A stretch of 64,000 bases of DNA from Varanus komodoensis (taxonomy: Eukaryota > Chordata > Lepidosauria > Squamata > Varanidae): assembly GCF_004798865.1 (NCBI RefSeq), contig NW_025335268.1, positions 114,244,346-114,308,345 on the forward strand, given 5' to 3'. Numbering within the stretch: the stretch's first letter is position 1; each line of letters begins with the position of its first letter. Shown here in pieces: positions 11,177 through 21,601 of the stretch. A program made the position numbers and the translations under genes. The notes below the pieces were generated by a model that was given only the letters and a program-made list of their open reading frames with translations, searched no databases and was not told the DNA's origin.

Positions 11177-12456
11177 GTAGGGTAGGATGCAAAGAGGCAG
11201 GCAGTCCTGGGGGGTCGGGGGGAGAACCAGTAGAATTATAATGAATTAACTGTAATGTTTAACCACATCACCAATGGATTAACTGCTTAAAACCAGTGCC
11301 ACTATGCATACTTTGTTGGAAGATACGAGATGAAGGTACATGACATGAACAAATTGACAAATTAACATTTAGAAATATGTATTTGTAATATTTTCAGCAA
11401 CTTGCCTACATTTTGAAGTGTATGTATATTTTTTGTGCTTCAGGTACTGCCCAATGCAATAGGTGGTTTAGGGAACTGTGCCTTCAGGGAACTAGGCAGG
11501 AAACCTCTAGAGGCATAAGGGGGAACTGTTACCCCTTGGAACAGGATTTATGCAGCCTGTTGCATCCCTGAATTTCCTAGATTTCTTTCCATAGAAGTAG
11601 CTCTGTACAGGCTATATTTTTGACTCGTGCAAAGTAAGGAAAATATTCAGTTTTAAAATCTTTTGAACACTAATCTCCCTTATATGGAGAATTTTATCTC
11701 TGTTTGTGGATAAAACTATTCCATCTGTAGGAAAATCCCTTTCTGCTGTGTCACTTTAAAACATGCTTAAGTTTTATATTTTAGAACTTGGCCCTCTTCT
11801 TTTGCTGCCAATTCTCTTGGGATACTTAAAATCCTCCTAGTATCTTGGTATAAGAGGCTTAGGCATGAGCATCAACACTTGAGGCAGCATGAACTCTTAA
11901 CCTAAGCAGTGGTTTCTTAAGGAACAATTTTTATGTAAAGGAATAGAGTGTTGCTCCAATTACAGGATGGGAAAACTTAAATGGAGGTAACCCTTGGTTA
12001 CCATACATAAGAAAAGACTCTTCCCTGCTAATACGCTGTCAATAGCTTTCTTTCTTGATCTAATTTCCATAAATCTACCATAGCCAATCTCTCACAACCT
12101 GGAATTCCTGTTCTACAGTAGTTTTTCTCTACTTTCAACTGATTCAAAACATTTTTACTCCAATTGCTCCAGTTGTTGCTATCTGAAATCCGCTTCAAAG
12201 TATTTTTAGTTTCTGTTGGCCTACAGTAATTAAGACATACAAAAAGAATAGCTATCCAGATGTTTTGGCCTTCAACTCCCATCATTCCTCACCACTGGCT
12301 AGGGTAACAATAATATTATACTTTCATAAAGTTATTGCTTGTGTTAATCAACACAATCAAAATATTTCTCCAATACTTAATGTAAAAGTTCCATGGAAGA
12401 AAATAGGATGGCTGTTTTGGGAGCATTCACCTGAATGAAAAACCATTCTAACTAGT
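11177..12456. other. AK5 intron 3, left part
   Basis: No coding frame. A short fragment at 12266-12300, 'CTTCAACTCCCATCATTCC', belongs to a dispersed motif also seen near 20757, 36530 and 62600. Nothing else is recognised. Confidence 0.4.
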
Positions 12457-12990
12457 ATTTTATTTATTTTATTTATTTATTAAAACATTTTTATGCCGCC
12501 CCATTCGCCGAAGCCTCGGGGCGGCTTACAAGCAATAAATAAAAGCAATTATAAAATAAATCACACACATATAAACATTAAAAATCCAAAAAATACAATA
12601 TAAAATAAGCCGCCCTGGCCAGATAAGATCAAATAATATTAACAGTTAAAATACCGCTTAAATAAAAAGGTCTTCGCCTGGCGCCGAAGAGCAAATAACG
12701 ACGGCGCCAGGCGGACCTCTCTGGGGAGCGCATTCCATAACTTAGGCGCCACTGCTGAGAAAGCCCTCCTCCGAGTAGCCACCCTCCTAATTTCTCTCAC
12801 GGGGGGCTCCCGGAGAAGGGCCTCTCCCGCTGATCTCAAGGGGCGGCTGGGCATATATGGATGTAAGCGCTCCTTCAGGTAACCAGGACCCAAGCCGTTT
12901 AGGGCTTTATAGGTCATTACCAACACCTTGAATTTGGTCCGGACTTCAATGGGAAGCCAGTGAAGCTGACGGAGAACTGGAGTCATGTGA
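12457..12990 (-). mobile_element. L2 LINE 3' end, fairly young copy
   Basis: Minus strand. The low-coordinate end has the ATTT-rich tail and the L2 3' stem GCCGCCCC (12495-12502) / GGGGCGGC (12518-12525). An open frame at 12639-12986 encodes the L2 reverse transcriptase C-terminus, with 'QLHWLPIEVRTKFKVLVMTY' and 'RRRAFSAVAPKLWNALP'. It is truncated 5' at about 12990. The clean frame indicates a recent insertion. Confidence 0.9.
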
Positions 12991-13641
12991 CCATAGTATT
13001 AAAGTGTTCAGTCACAAATGTTTGTTTCTGTATATAGTTTGTTGCTATTCATTTGGTTAGAAAGATCATTTATCATGACTTAAGTTTTGTATGCTATATG
13101 GGAGTATGAAAACAATAAAAACTACTGAAGCACAGCATTACAACCTGTTGTGGACCATTGTGGTCAAGACAAAGTGAGGAAAGAAAACTGTTCTAAACAC
13201 TGGCAACAAATATTATTGCCTTGGTGTTTGGGTATGCAATGCATTGGTTTGGCATTTTAGTAACGCAAAGTCTTAATCTAGGCTCAGTTCAGTTTGCCAA
13301 ATGATCTTCTGTCTTTGACTTTTCTGTTCGAGGGGCTGTAGAGTTGCTGAGTCACATTCTAAATCTGCACAGCAAAGCTCCTAGTGTTGAGTGGGGTGAA
13401 AAGTGATGAAACCTATATCTGCTTTAGGGGAGGTGACTAAGGATTTTAAATTGTGGAATTTACAATTAAAAATACTGTAATAACTGAGTTGGTTTTGGCC
13501 TCCTCCTTTTTCCCATAAGAGCCCTCCCCTCAGTGTTATCTAAAATGTTACATGTCTTACTTGGGTGGGAATTGTTGGCAGTAGATTCTGAGTAGTTTGC
13601 AAGGAACCTGAGAAACCTAAGATCCTTGTTTCTGCTTATAG
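12991..13641. other. AK5 intron 3, right part
   Basis: No repeat or frame recognised. It ends at acceptor TCTGCTTATAG before exon 4. Confidence 0.45.
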
Positions 13642-13811
13642 GTGGCCCAGGAAGTGGAAAGGGAACCCAGAGTTTAAAAATAGCAGAACGCTATGGATTT
13701 GAGTACATTTCTGTTGGTGAATTGTTAAGAAAGAAGATCCATGACACAAGTAGTAATCGGAAGTGGAGCCTGATTGCTAAGATAATTACTACAGGGGAAC
13801 TAGCCCCACAG
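13642..13811 (+). CDS. AK5: AK5 exon 4 (P-loop and NMP-binding region, domain 1)
   Basis: A 170-bp exon, phase 1 to phase 0. With the last base of exon 3 it completes GGPGSGKGTQSLKIAERYGF, the Walker A/P-loop of the first adenylate kinase domain. It continues through YISVGELLRKKIHDTSSNR to IITTGELAPQ, the NMP-binding helices. The sequence is nearly identical to human AK5. The donor is CAG|GTAAAA, and an open frame runs past it only because the intron is read through. It is followed by an intron of only 133 bp. Confidence 0.98.
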
Positions 13812-13944
13812 GTAAAACTGTATAGGGATATGATTTTGGGGGCGGGGGGGGCAAGGGTTCTGCAAAAGTTGTTCAGTCATTATTACTATGCATTACTACA
13901 ATGAAATAATAAACCTTATTTTATTTTTAAAATAAAAATACAAG

Positions 13945-14058
13945 GAAACGACCATTACTGAAATAAAGCAGAGATTAATGCAAATCCCTGATGAAGAAGG
14001 TATTGTTATTGATGGATTTCCAAGAGATGTTGCTCAAGCCCTTTCATTTGAGGACCAA
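13945..14058 (+). CDS. AK5: AK5 exon 5 (DGFPRD core, domain 1)
   Basis: A 114-bp, 38-codon, phase-0 exon: ETTITEIKQRLMQIPDEEG, then IVIDGFPRDVAQALSFEDQ. The IDGFPRD box is the adenylate kinase signature; its Asp and Arg contact the nucleotides. The acceptor ATACAAG|GAAACG is purine-rich, with only an AT-rich tract upstream, and the donor is CAA|GTAAGA. The reading frame joins exon 4 (...ELAPQ) and exon 6 (ICTPDL...) exactly as in human AK5. Confidence 0.97.
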
Positions 14059-14187
14059 GTAAGACATTTCTTACTTTTCTTTAAAACCTTTTGTTGCCTC
14101 ATATCTGTTATGCTCTTTATGTTAAGAAGCTCATCTGTAGAAAGCTGAAATGTTACTGTTTTCTGTTCAGTGGGCATAGTTACAGAA

Positions 14188-14232
<45 letters not shown>
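14188..14232 (+). repeat. (ATT)n microsatellite at an L2 3' tail
   Basis: About 15 units of ATT (AAT on the L2 strand) directly beyond the 3' end of the minus-strand L2 copy. This is the usual place for an expanded tail repeat. Confidence 0.9.
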
Positions 14233-14233
<1 letters not shown>

Positions 14234-15690
14234 ACATTTCTATGCCGCCCCTTGCCGAAACCTCAGGGCGGCTTACAACATGATAAAATACATTGAAATA
14301 CAATAGTACATAATAAATTACCATTAAATATAACAATACAAAAAATACATTGATTTACAAATACAAAATTAAAATTATCAGTATAAAATAAAAATATAGG
14401 AGGAGAAAGAAAAGGAAGAAGAAGTTGCCCAGGCCAGATCATATGTTTTAACAATTGAAATGATGTTTAAATAAAAAGGTCTTTACCTGGCGCCGAAAAA
14501 CCAGTAACGACGGTGCCAGGCGGACCTCTTTGGGGAGTGAATTCCATAGGTTGGGCGCCACCGCAGAGAAAGCCCTCCTCCGGGTACTTACTCTCCTAAT
14601 TTCTTTCATGGAGGGTTCCTGGAGAAGGGACTCTCCCGCAGATCTCAAAGGGCGGTCGGGCATATACGGACGTAAGCGCTCGTGCAGGTAGCCAGGACCC
14701 AAGCCGTTTAGGGCTTTGTAGGTCATAATCAACACCTTGAATTGGGCCCGGGCTTCAATGGGAAGCCAGTGAAGCTGATGGAGGACTGGAGTCATGTGAG
14801 CATAACGCCCCGTCCCCGTCAGCAACCTGGCAGCTCTATTTTGCACCAATTGAAGTGTTCGGACTGTCTTCAGGGGAAGCCCCACGTAAAGCGCGTTACA
14901 GAAGTCTAGGCGGGAAGTCACCAGCGCGTGTGTCACCGTCGCCAGGCAGTCGTATTCCAGGTAGGGGCGCAGCTGATTAATCAGCCGAAGCTGAAGGAAG
15001 GCGTTCCTCGCTACCGCTGTCACCTGAGCTTCCAAAGAAAGCTCCGGGTCGAGGAGTACACCTAAGCTGCGGACCTTATCCCTAAGAGGGAGTGTTGCAC
15101 CATTCAGGACCAGGTCAAATCCACCCTCTCCGAAACCCGATCCGCCAACCAACAGGACCTCCGTCTTGTCTGGGTTGAGTTTCAGTTTATTGGCCCTCAT
15201 CCATTCCCTTACCTCGGCCAAGCACCGGTTCAGCACAGCCACTGCCTCACCTGGATTAGTGGAGAATGAGAGGTAAAGCTGGGTATCATCAGCGTATTGA
15301 TGATTCCGCAGCCCACACCTCCTGATGACCTCTCCCAGCGGTTTCATATAGATGTTAAATAGCAGAGGGGATAGAATGGAGCCCTGTGGTACCCCATGGC
15401 ATAGCTGCCATGACGTAGAGACATGGTCCCCCAGCACTACCTTCTGGAATCGACCGTCGAGATAGGAGCGGAACCACTGCAAAGCAGTGCCTCCAACCCC
15501 CAATCCCGCAAGTCTATCCAGAAGGATACCATGGTCGATGGTATCGAAAGCCGCCGAGAGGTCCAGAAGAACCAACAGGGATGTACTCCCCCTGTCCTTC
15601 TCCCTGCACAGGTCGTCGTACAGGGCGACCAAGGCAGATTCAGTACTGTACCCGGGTCTGATATTCATTGTAATTCATTGTATTCATTGT
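14233..15690 (-). mobile_element. L2 LINE, young, 5'-truncated
   Basis: Minus-strand L2 of about 1.46 kb. The 3' end carries the stem GCCGCCCC (14244-14251) / AGGGCGGC (14265-14272) and an ATT tail. The body is one uninterrupted frame (14448-15668). The 5' boundary is about 15680-15690, where the sequence changes to AT-rich intron with 'ATTCATTGTA' repeats. The endonuclease half is missing, so it cannot be autonomous. Confidence 0.93.
14448..15668 (-). CDS. L2 ORF2 protein, reverse transcriptase C-terminal two-thirds
   Basis: An open frame of 406 codons without a stop, truncated at its N-terminus by 5' truncation of the element. Visible parts in order are RPGYSTESALVALYDDL; the catalytic-Asp block LLVLLDLSAAFDTIDHGILL; 'GVPQGSILSPLLFNIYM'; the polymerase box 'QYADDTQLYLSF' with its Asp pair; the thumb 'MRANKLKLNPDKTEVLLVG'; and a C-terminal region ending FLFKHHFNC. 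The family (L2 clade of LINEs) copies its own RNA at a nicked target. The open frame with all key Asp residues implies recent arrival. It lies antisense inside AK5 intron 5. The first Met of the frame is not a native start. Confidence 0.9.
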   Translation of the reverse strand: MNIRPGYSTESALVALYDDLCREKDRGSTSLLVLLDLSAAFDTIDHGILLDRLAGLGVGGTALQWFRSYLDGRFQKVVLGDHVSTSWQLCHGVPQGSILSPLLFNIYMKPLGEVIRRCGLRNHQYADDTQLYLSFSTNPGEAVAVLNRCLAEVREWMRANKLKLNPDKTEVLLVGGSGFGEGGFDLVLNGATLPLRDKVRSLGVLLDPELSLEAQVTAVARNAFLQLRLINQLRPYLEYDCLATVTHALVTSRLDFCNALYVGLPLKTVRTLQLVQNRAARLLTGTGRYAHMTPVLHQLHWLPIEARAQFKVLIMTYKALNGLGPGYLHERLRPYMPDRPLRSAGESLLQEPSMKEIRRVSTRRRAFSAVAPNLWNSLPKEVRLAPSLLVFRRQVKTFLFKHHFNC

Positions 15691-16899
15691 AAATATCTCA
15701 TTATAGTCTAATAACAGGTCATTTTCTTGACCTACCTTTTGGGAATATAATGATTCCATGCTTTCAAAACCAGTCAGAACTTTGTCATATAGCTAACAAT
15801 GACAGTGCTTTCTTATATATGTAATTAAATCATTCCGAAGGGAAAAGAAAGATACAATGTAACAAACCATATTTTTCATACAGTGATGATTTTAAAAGCA
15901 AAGAGAAAAGGTTATTCCTTAATTGCTCATCTTCAGTACTCATGAGGAACAGTACAAATCCAGCAGCATATTTCCCCCCAATTAAAGATTATTTCAGGCT
16001 GCGTACACCAGGATACAGCACTGAAGTGGTCTTTCCTACTATGCAAAAGTTAAGTAACGGTATACCTTTTATTGGAGAACACAGCAAATGTTTCAATATC
16101 ACAGAAGTGCCCAGCTTCTGGTACAAAAAAAATATAACTGGACAGTACAGTGATTTAAAGTGTGAATTCAATGGAAATTACTTCTAAGAAGAAATATATG
16201 GGATTACAGTATGAATAGTTCTTGATAGTGATGTACATTGCTGGGCATTTTGACTGTAGAATATCTTAAAAGTTGATTTTACAGGGGAAATGGCTACCTT
16301 TTTGAACAGATTCTTAGAGTACTTTTTTTTTTCTTGAGCCCATTTAGGAGGCAGTTTTAACATTGCTTATAAATAATGCTACCCTTCAAGTACCCTTTAA
16401 GGAAGTGCAATGCTTTAGTAGGATGAGAATTTCAGTAATTTTTTTAAAGTAAGTCAACTAATTAATTCATGTAATTGCATGCTATTTTATAAAATACTTG
16501 ATCAATATTTTATCTTGATCAAGTAATATAACATTTTGCTAACACTTCAAACAATACTTAAATTTAAACAGTGACTGTGGAAAGTCTGACTCTGGAATGT
16601 GGAAATGGTTCAGCAGCTGATACAATTACTTGAAAGGACTTTTTGTCACATGCTAGTGCCAAATTGGCTCCCTGGTTTTCATAGAAACTGGTTTCAAGTA
16701 AACAGCAGAGTGATAGTGCTGGAAAACTAATGGTGACTCCCATAAAATATAGATTATAGCCAGTTTGAGGACCTGCTCCATGGTGGGAATCTCATTGCTC
16801 TCTGGCCATTGAAACCATAAAGAATCAGATAGCAGAGATGCTCCTAATATTGAAGTAGGAGGTCCTTTGTTGTTGGGAGTGAGAGGGATGGTTGATTTG
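15691..16899. other. AK5 intron 5 spacer
   Basis: AT-rich with no recognisable repeat. An 81-codon frame at 15942-16187 has no family resemblance that I can see. Confidence 0.35.
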
Positions 16900-17606
16900 G
16901 GCACATGTTCTCATGGAGTGCTGGCTGCAGTTCAGAAGATTCAGAATCAGAATGTGAAGCAGATTAAAGGGGCATTGGGGAGGATGGGACATGCCAAGAC
17001 ACTGAAATGAGGAAGGTGGACATGCTTATCTCAAGGTCAGATTATTTGTAAGGGCAGGCAGTTTCTGGGAATAATGAAGAGGTACAGCTGGCGGGAGGGT
17101 ACTCCGAGAGTGATGGGTTCTCAGACAAAGGCCAGGTGCCCCCAGCTCTTGACCCCTGGATGAGGCATCAGCAGAGGTGGACAGCCCAATTTAATGATTG
17201 GTACATGGAGAGGAGCTGTGCTCACTTTCAGAAAGCCCCTCCTGAACAGGTGGGGCCTAGGTATATTCATAAGGAGAGTTCCTGGAGGTAAACACTAGAT
17301 TCATTTCAGTGAACAGCTCTGCACATGTTCAGTGGTTCATTTGTGTGTTTTGTGCTTTTTGGTCAATAAATACACTTTGCAAGGAAAATACAGTGGTACC
17401 TTGGCTCACGAACGCTTCAGTTGATAACCAAACTGGGTCATTAACGGAAATTTTGGAAATTTTGTTTCAATTAGCGAACTCTGCATCGGGTGATGACCAC
17501 AATCATGTCCATCTTTCCCACATGAGCATGATCGCAATTGTGGCCATCTTCCTTGCTCATGGTCACAGACAGACCTGTGGTCACTTGCTGTGAAGCTTAT
17601 TGAATA

Positions 17607-19514
17607 ATGGCTCCAAAGAAAGTGCAGAGCAAGCATGGTGGTAAAAAGAACATGCAGAGTGGTAATGAAGGTGACCAGAACGTGCAGAGCAAGAATGGTA
17701 AGAAGAAGGTTTTGAAGAAAATAACCATTGAATTGAAGAAGGAACTTGTAGAAAAGCATGAGCGTGGTATTCATGTGACTGATCTGGCCTCTGAGTACAA
17801 GATGGCAAAGTCGACAATCTCGACTATTTTAAAGAGTAAAGATGCCATCAAAGGAGCTGATGTGGCAAAAGGAGTAACACTGCTGAGTGAGCAGAGGACT
17901 CAAGTGCCTGGAAGAGGTGAAAAAACTTTTGTTAGTGTGGTTGAATGAGAAACAGCTGGCAGGTGATAGCATTAGTGAAGCTATGATCTGTGAAAAAGCC
18001 AGGAAATTGCACAGTGATTTACTGCCAAAAAAAAAAAAAAAAAGCCAGTAGAGGGTGGTTTGATAATTTCTGCAAGAGAAGTGGCATCCACAGTGTGATA
18101 AGACATGGTGAGGCTTCCAGTTCTGACAAGGCTGCTGCAGAAGCCTACAAGAAAGAATTCACGGAATTCATGAAGGCAGAAGGATACATCACTCAACAAG
18201 CGTTCATCTGTGATGAAACAGGGCTCTTCTGGAAGAAGATGCTGAACAGAACCTATATCACACAGGAGGAAAAGGCACGGCCGGGGCACAAGCCCATGAA
18301 GGACAGATTGACCCTTTTGCTGTGTGTGAATGCAAGCGCCAATCTGAAGATTAAGCCATTACTGGTGTACCATTCCCAGACTCCTCATGCATTCAAGGAA
18401 CAGAATGTGAATAAGGCTAGACTGCCTGTCATGTGGAGGGCCAATGCGAGGGCTTGGATCACAAGGCAATTGTTCATGGAATGGCTGCTTGAGGTGTTTG
18501 CACCCACCGTTAAGACAACCAACTGCCTGAAAGTTGCCTTCTTCTGATGGACAATGNNNNNNNNNNNNNNNNNNNNNNNNNNNNNNNNNNNNNNNNNNNN
18601 NNNNNNNNNNNNNNNNNNNNNNNNNNNNNNNNNNNNNNNNNNNNNNNNNNNNNNNNCTTCTGATGGACAATGCCCTGGCACACCCTCCAGCCTTGGTGGA
18701 TGACATGGACACTGAGTATGACTTTATAAAGGTCAAGTTCCTCCTGCTCAACACTACAGCTCTTCTGCAGCCTGTGGACCAGCAAGTGCTCTGCAAGTTC
18801 AAGAAGCTCTACACAAAGGCGCTCTTCTGCAGGTGTTTTAATGTCACTGAAGAGACACCCTTGACTCTGAAAGAGTTCTGAAAGAAACATTTCAGTGTCC
18901 TCCACTGCATCAACCTCATTGACAAAGCCTGGGAAGATGTCACATACCGGACCTTAAACTCAGCCTGGAGGAAACTGTGGTCAGAATGTGTCACTGAATT
19001 TGACTTTGAAGGGTCTTATGCACAGGTAGTGGAGGAGATTGTGTCCCTGGGCAAGAGTATGGGTCAAGATGTCAATGGTGAAGACATAGCTTGTTGAGGA
19101 CCATAAGGAGGAGCTGATGATGGAAGAACTTGCTGAACTCCAGAGTGCGCAGCAGAAGGCACTTGCTGAGGAGCATTCCACTGAGGAAGAGGAAGACAGG
19201 GAGGAGGTTAGCAGTGATGTGATACAATCATGAAAATCATGTGATACAATCATGAAAACCACAACCATTATGAAAAAATGGATTTCTTTGAAAAGCACCA
19301 CCCCAACATAACTGTAATGAACAGAGTGTTGAATCTGATGAACGATAACGTGGTCTCTCATTTCCGAAGGGTTATGCAGCACAGGAAAAAACAAGTGACA
19401 TTAGACAGATTTTTCACCAAAATTGACCCTGCAGCTAAGAGACAAAGAGAGGAAACCCCTGAAAGAGATCTCCCCGATGTCCTTATGGAGGGGGACTCGC
19501 CCTCCAAACAATAA
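17607..19514 (+). pseudogene. Tigger/pogo transposase, decayed
   Basis: The start MAPKKVQSKHGGKK is followed by a CENP-B-type helix-turn-helix, 'HVTDLASEYKMAKSTISTIL' (to about 17850). The catalytic domain retains the three Asp blocks of the DDE_1 family: FICDETGLFWKK near 18210, LLMDNALAHP just after the gap (18658), and NTTALLQPVDQQVL near 18760. The C-terminus is VMQHRKKQVTLDRFFTK near 19380. It is inactive: a poly-A run at 18028-18043 interrupts the frame, further stops and shifts follow 17948 and 18881, and the gap lies inside the catalytic core. The intact parent would be a nuclear DNA-binding transposase acting on the TIRs listed above. Confidence 0.9.
18557..18656. other. Assembly gap (100 N) inside the Tigger
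   Basis: Exactly 100 N, the conventional size for a gap of unknown length. The 16 bases before it (18541-18556, CTTCTGATGGACAATG) are identical to the 16 bases after it (18657-18672), which suggests two overlapping contig ends that were not merged. Confidence 0.95.
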
Positions 19515-19860
19515 CCTCCCCCCCCACCTAGGTTAGTGTTCTCTACTGTACTTTGTTTCAAATTTTTGTGATAAAACAAATATTTACAGAATGGATTAAC
19601 CTTATTTACATTGAACCTTATGGGCAAATTTGACTTGGCTCATGACCAAAATCAGCTTGTGACCACATTCGTAGGAGTCAGAACAGATTAACCTTATTTA
19701 TATTGAACCTTATGGGCAAACTTGACTTGGCTTGCGACCAATTCGGGTCACAACCAGAATCATGGAACAGATTAAGTTCGTGAACCGAGATACCACTGTA
19801 GTCTGTGCCTTTTCACTGCTTGAAGGAACAACCTCGGCTCTCAACATTTGTGGGTCCACT

Positions 19861-21601
19861 GTGACCAACTTTCAAGGCACTCTGTTCTGACTTGAATTCC
19901 AAATTGATTAAGTTTGTTTCTATGTGCCTTTTCTACTTATCAGGTTGTTATGGATGAAGTTGTAGATAGAATCCTTCAGGGTATGTGGTCAACAACATGT
20001 ATGCTTGATCATTCTGGCTGATTAAGCTAGTTAGATGTGCAGAGAAAATAGTAAATATTTCCTTATGAGAAAGTGTAAGGCTGATGAGTTTGAGAGAAGC
20101 AATGATAAAACATTTGTGTAAGAAACCCTCATTAGACTTAGCTACTTATGCAACTATAGTTGAATCACTGTTTTGGCAACGTACTCAAATGTGCAGCAGC
20201 AACCCAGCTCCAAGGATTTCTTAATAACCAATCTTGTATTGTGATTTCAACACAGAATTACCCATATGGAAACATGTGAAGGTCAGTAGTCTAATGAGAC
20301 ATTTTGATTTTCTTCTCTAACAAGGCATGGCTTTTGAAAGTTGAAACGTTTATTAAACACTTAAGCATTTATAGAAGCAGATTAGAGTTAGAATTTCATC
20401 AGCATTGCAGTGTTGTGAGGTTATTCACACAACTGTCTAGTTATTGGAACATGGGGAGGCTGGTGAGCAAGCTTCTCTCTCTCCCACTCCACATTGCCTT
20501 AGAGTTAAATGACATATTATGTTAATTGTGCAGCACTCAGTGTTGAGGAGGGAAGGTATAATTCCCACTTTCCCTGTGCACAGTGCTCTTGCCCTGAACT
20601 GGAGTGGCACACAGTTTCTCCAAAGTAAAGAAAAGGATGCAGCTTAGTTACTGTTCCCCTGATACCAAATGCTGCTGAAAAATCAAAGAGCGCAGACTCA
20701 GAATTGTGTAAGGTATGAGAAATATTCTGCCTCTCCCAAGCTGTTGTTCTCAAGATGTCTTTGACTACATCTCCTAGCATTCCTGAGCATTGGTCATGCT
20801 GGGAGCTATGTGAGAACACCAGATTAGGGAAGGCTAGACTACACATTAATGCCTCTAACTGACTTGTCATATATAAAATCATAGTGATTTTAAAATGGGC
20901 AATTCTAAAAGGGGCAATTCTCCATTCATCCAATGAGTGATTGTGTGGTTAGTCTTTGTCCATTATTATTGGTTTAAGAACAGTTCAAGTCAAGCAAGTC
21001 CCTTCTGAACAAGCCCAGTTTCCATCCAAACCTATACCAGTAACTAAAAAAATCTAAAGTTCTTTTTTGTTGTTTCATCTATGCAATGACAACCTTCTGC
21101 TCCACTTTGACCAGCATGTGGAACAGGTAGCATTTCTGGGACGTTCTGGTTTTTAACTTCCTACTTAATATTGCAGGGCCACACAACTACATTTCCCCAC
21201 ACCACTGATGCTGATGTGCACAATAATTGCTACCAGGTTGTTTAGATGAAATGTGACATCTGCACCTTTGAAGTAGTCAAGCAAGTCACCAGGCAGTCTT
21301 CATGCACATCATAAACCATCTATCTGTGTTTCTAATGATTTACTACAAGTCAGCCTTACACTCAGACTCAAGGATAATCTGATATCCTTGTAACTTAAAC
21401 AGGATATCAGAGGATATCTGCTCTTCTGTCAAGGAATGAGTCCCTTCAAAGGGATAATTTCCCTCTTCCTTGGAGTGATACCTCCTTCTCTGTGAACAAC
21501 AGGGAAGCTGACACCCTGAAGTAGGATACCATTATCATGGTCCAGAACGCCTCAACCACAAACACTTTGGCTTTCCCAATGACTCCTGGTTTCTGTGATA
21601 G
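19861..21601. other. AK5 intron 5 spacer
   Basis: No coding frame supported. The short motif 'GACTACATCTCCTAGCATTC' at 20763 belongs to a dispersed fragment family. The rest is not recognised. Confidence 0.35.

Larger units (their letters stand above)
17391..19798 (+). mobile_element. Tigger (Tc1/mariner-pogo) DNA transposon, both ends present
   Basis: The ends are CAGTGGTACCTTGGCTCACG (17391) and, reversed, CAGTGGTATCTCGGTTCACG (at 19798), inverted repeats differing at 3 of 23 positions. TA is duplicated on both sides (17389-17390 and 19799-19800), the target rule of this superfamily. It spans 2408 bp including a 100-N gap. The body holds a broken transposase. Near the right end, a unit of about 95 bp containing 'TTAACCTTATTTA' is repeated twice (19590 and 19685), as in the shorter copy at 57919. 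Confidence 0.93.
17160..19860 (+). mobile_element. Possible LTR-like unit split by a Tigger transposon
   Basis: Left part to 17390: CATAAGG at about 17268 and 'GGTCAATAAATACACTTTG' at 17361. Right part from 19799: 'CTGTGCCTTTTCACTGCTTG' followed by 'CTCTCAACATTTGTGGGTCC', which resembles the end of an LTR and the start of a primer site. The two halves are separated only by the Tigger and its TA duplication. No retroviral genes are recognised. Boundaries and family are unproven. Confidence 0.3.
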
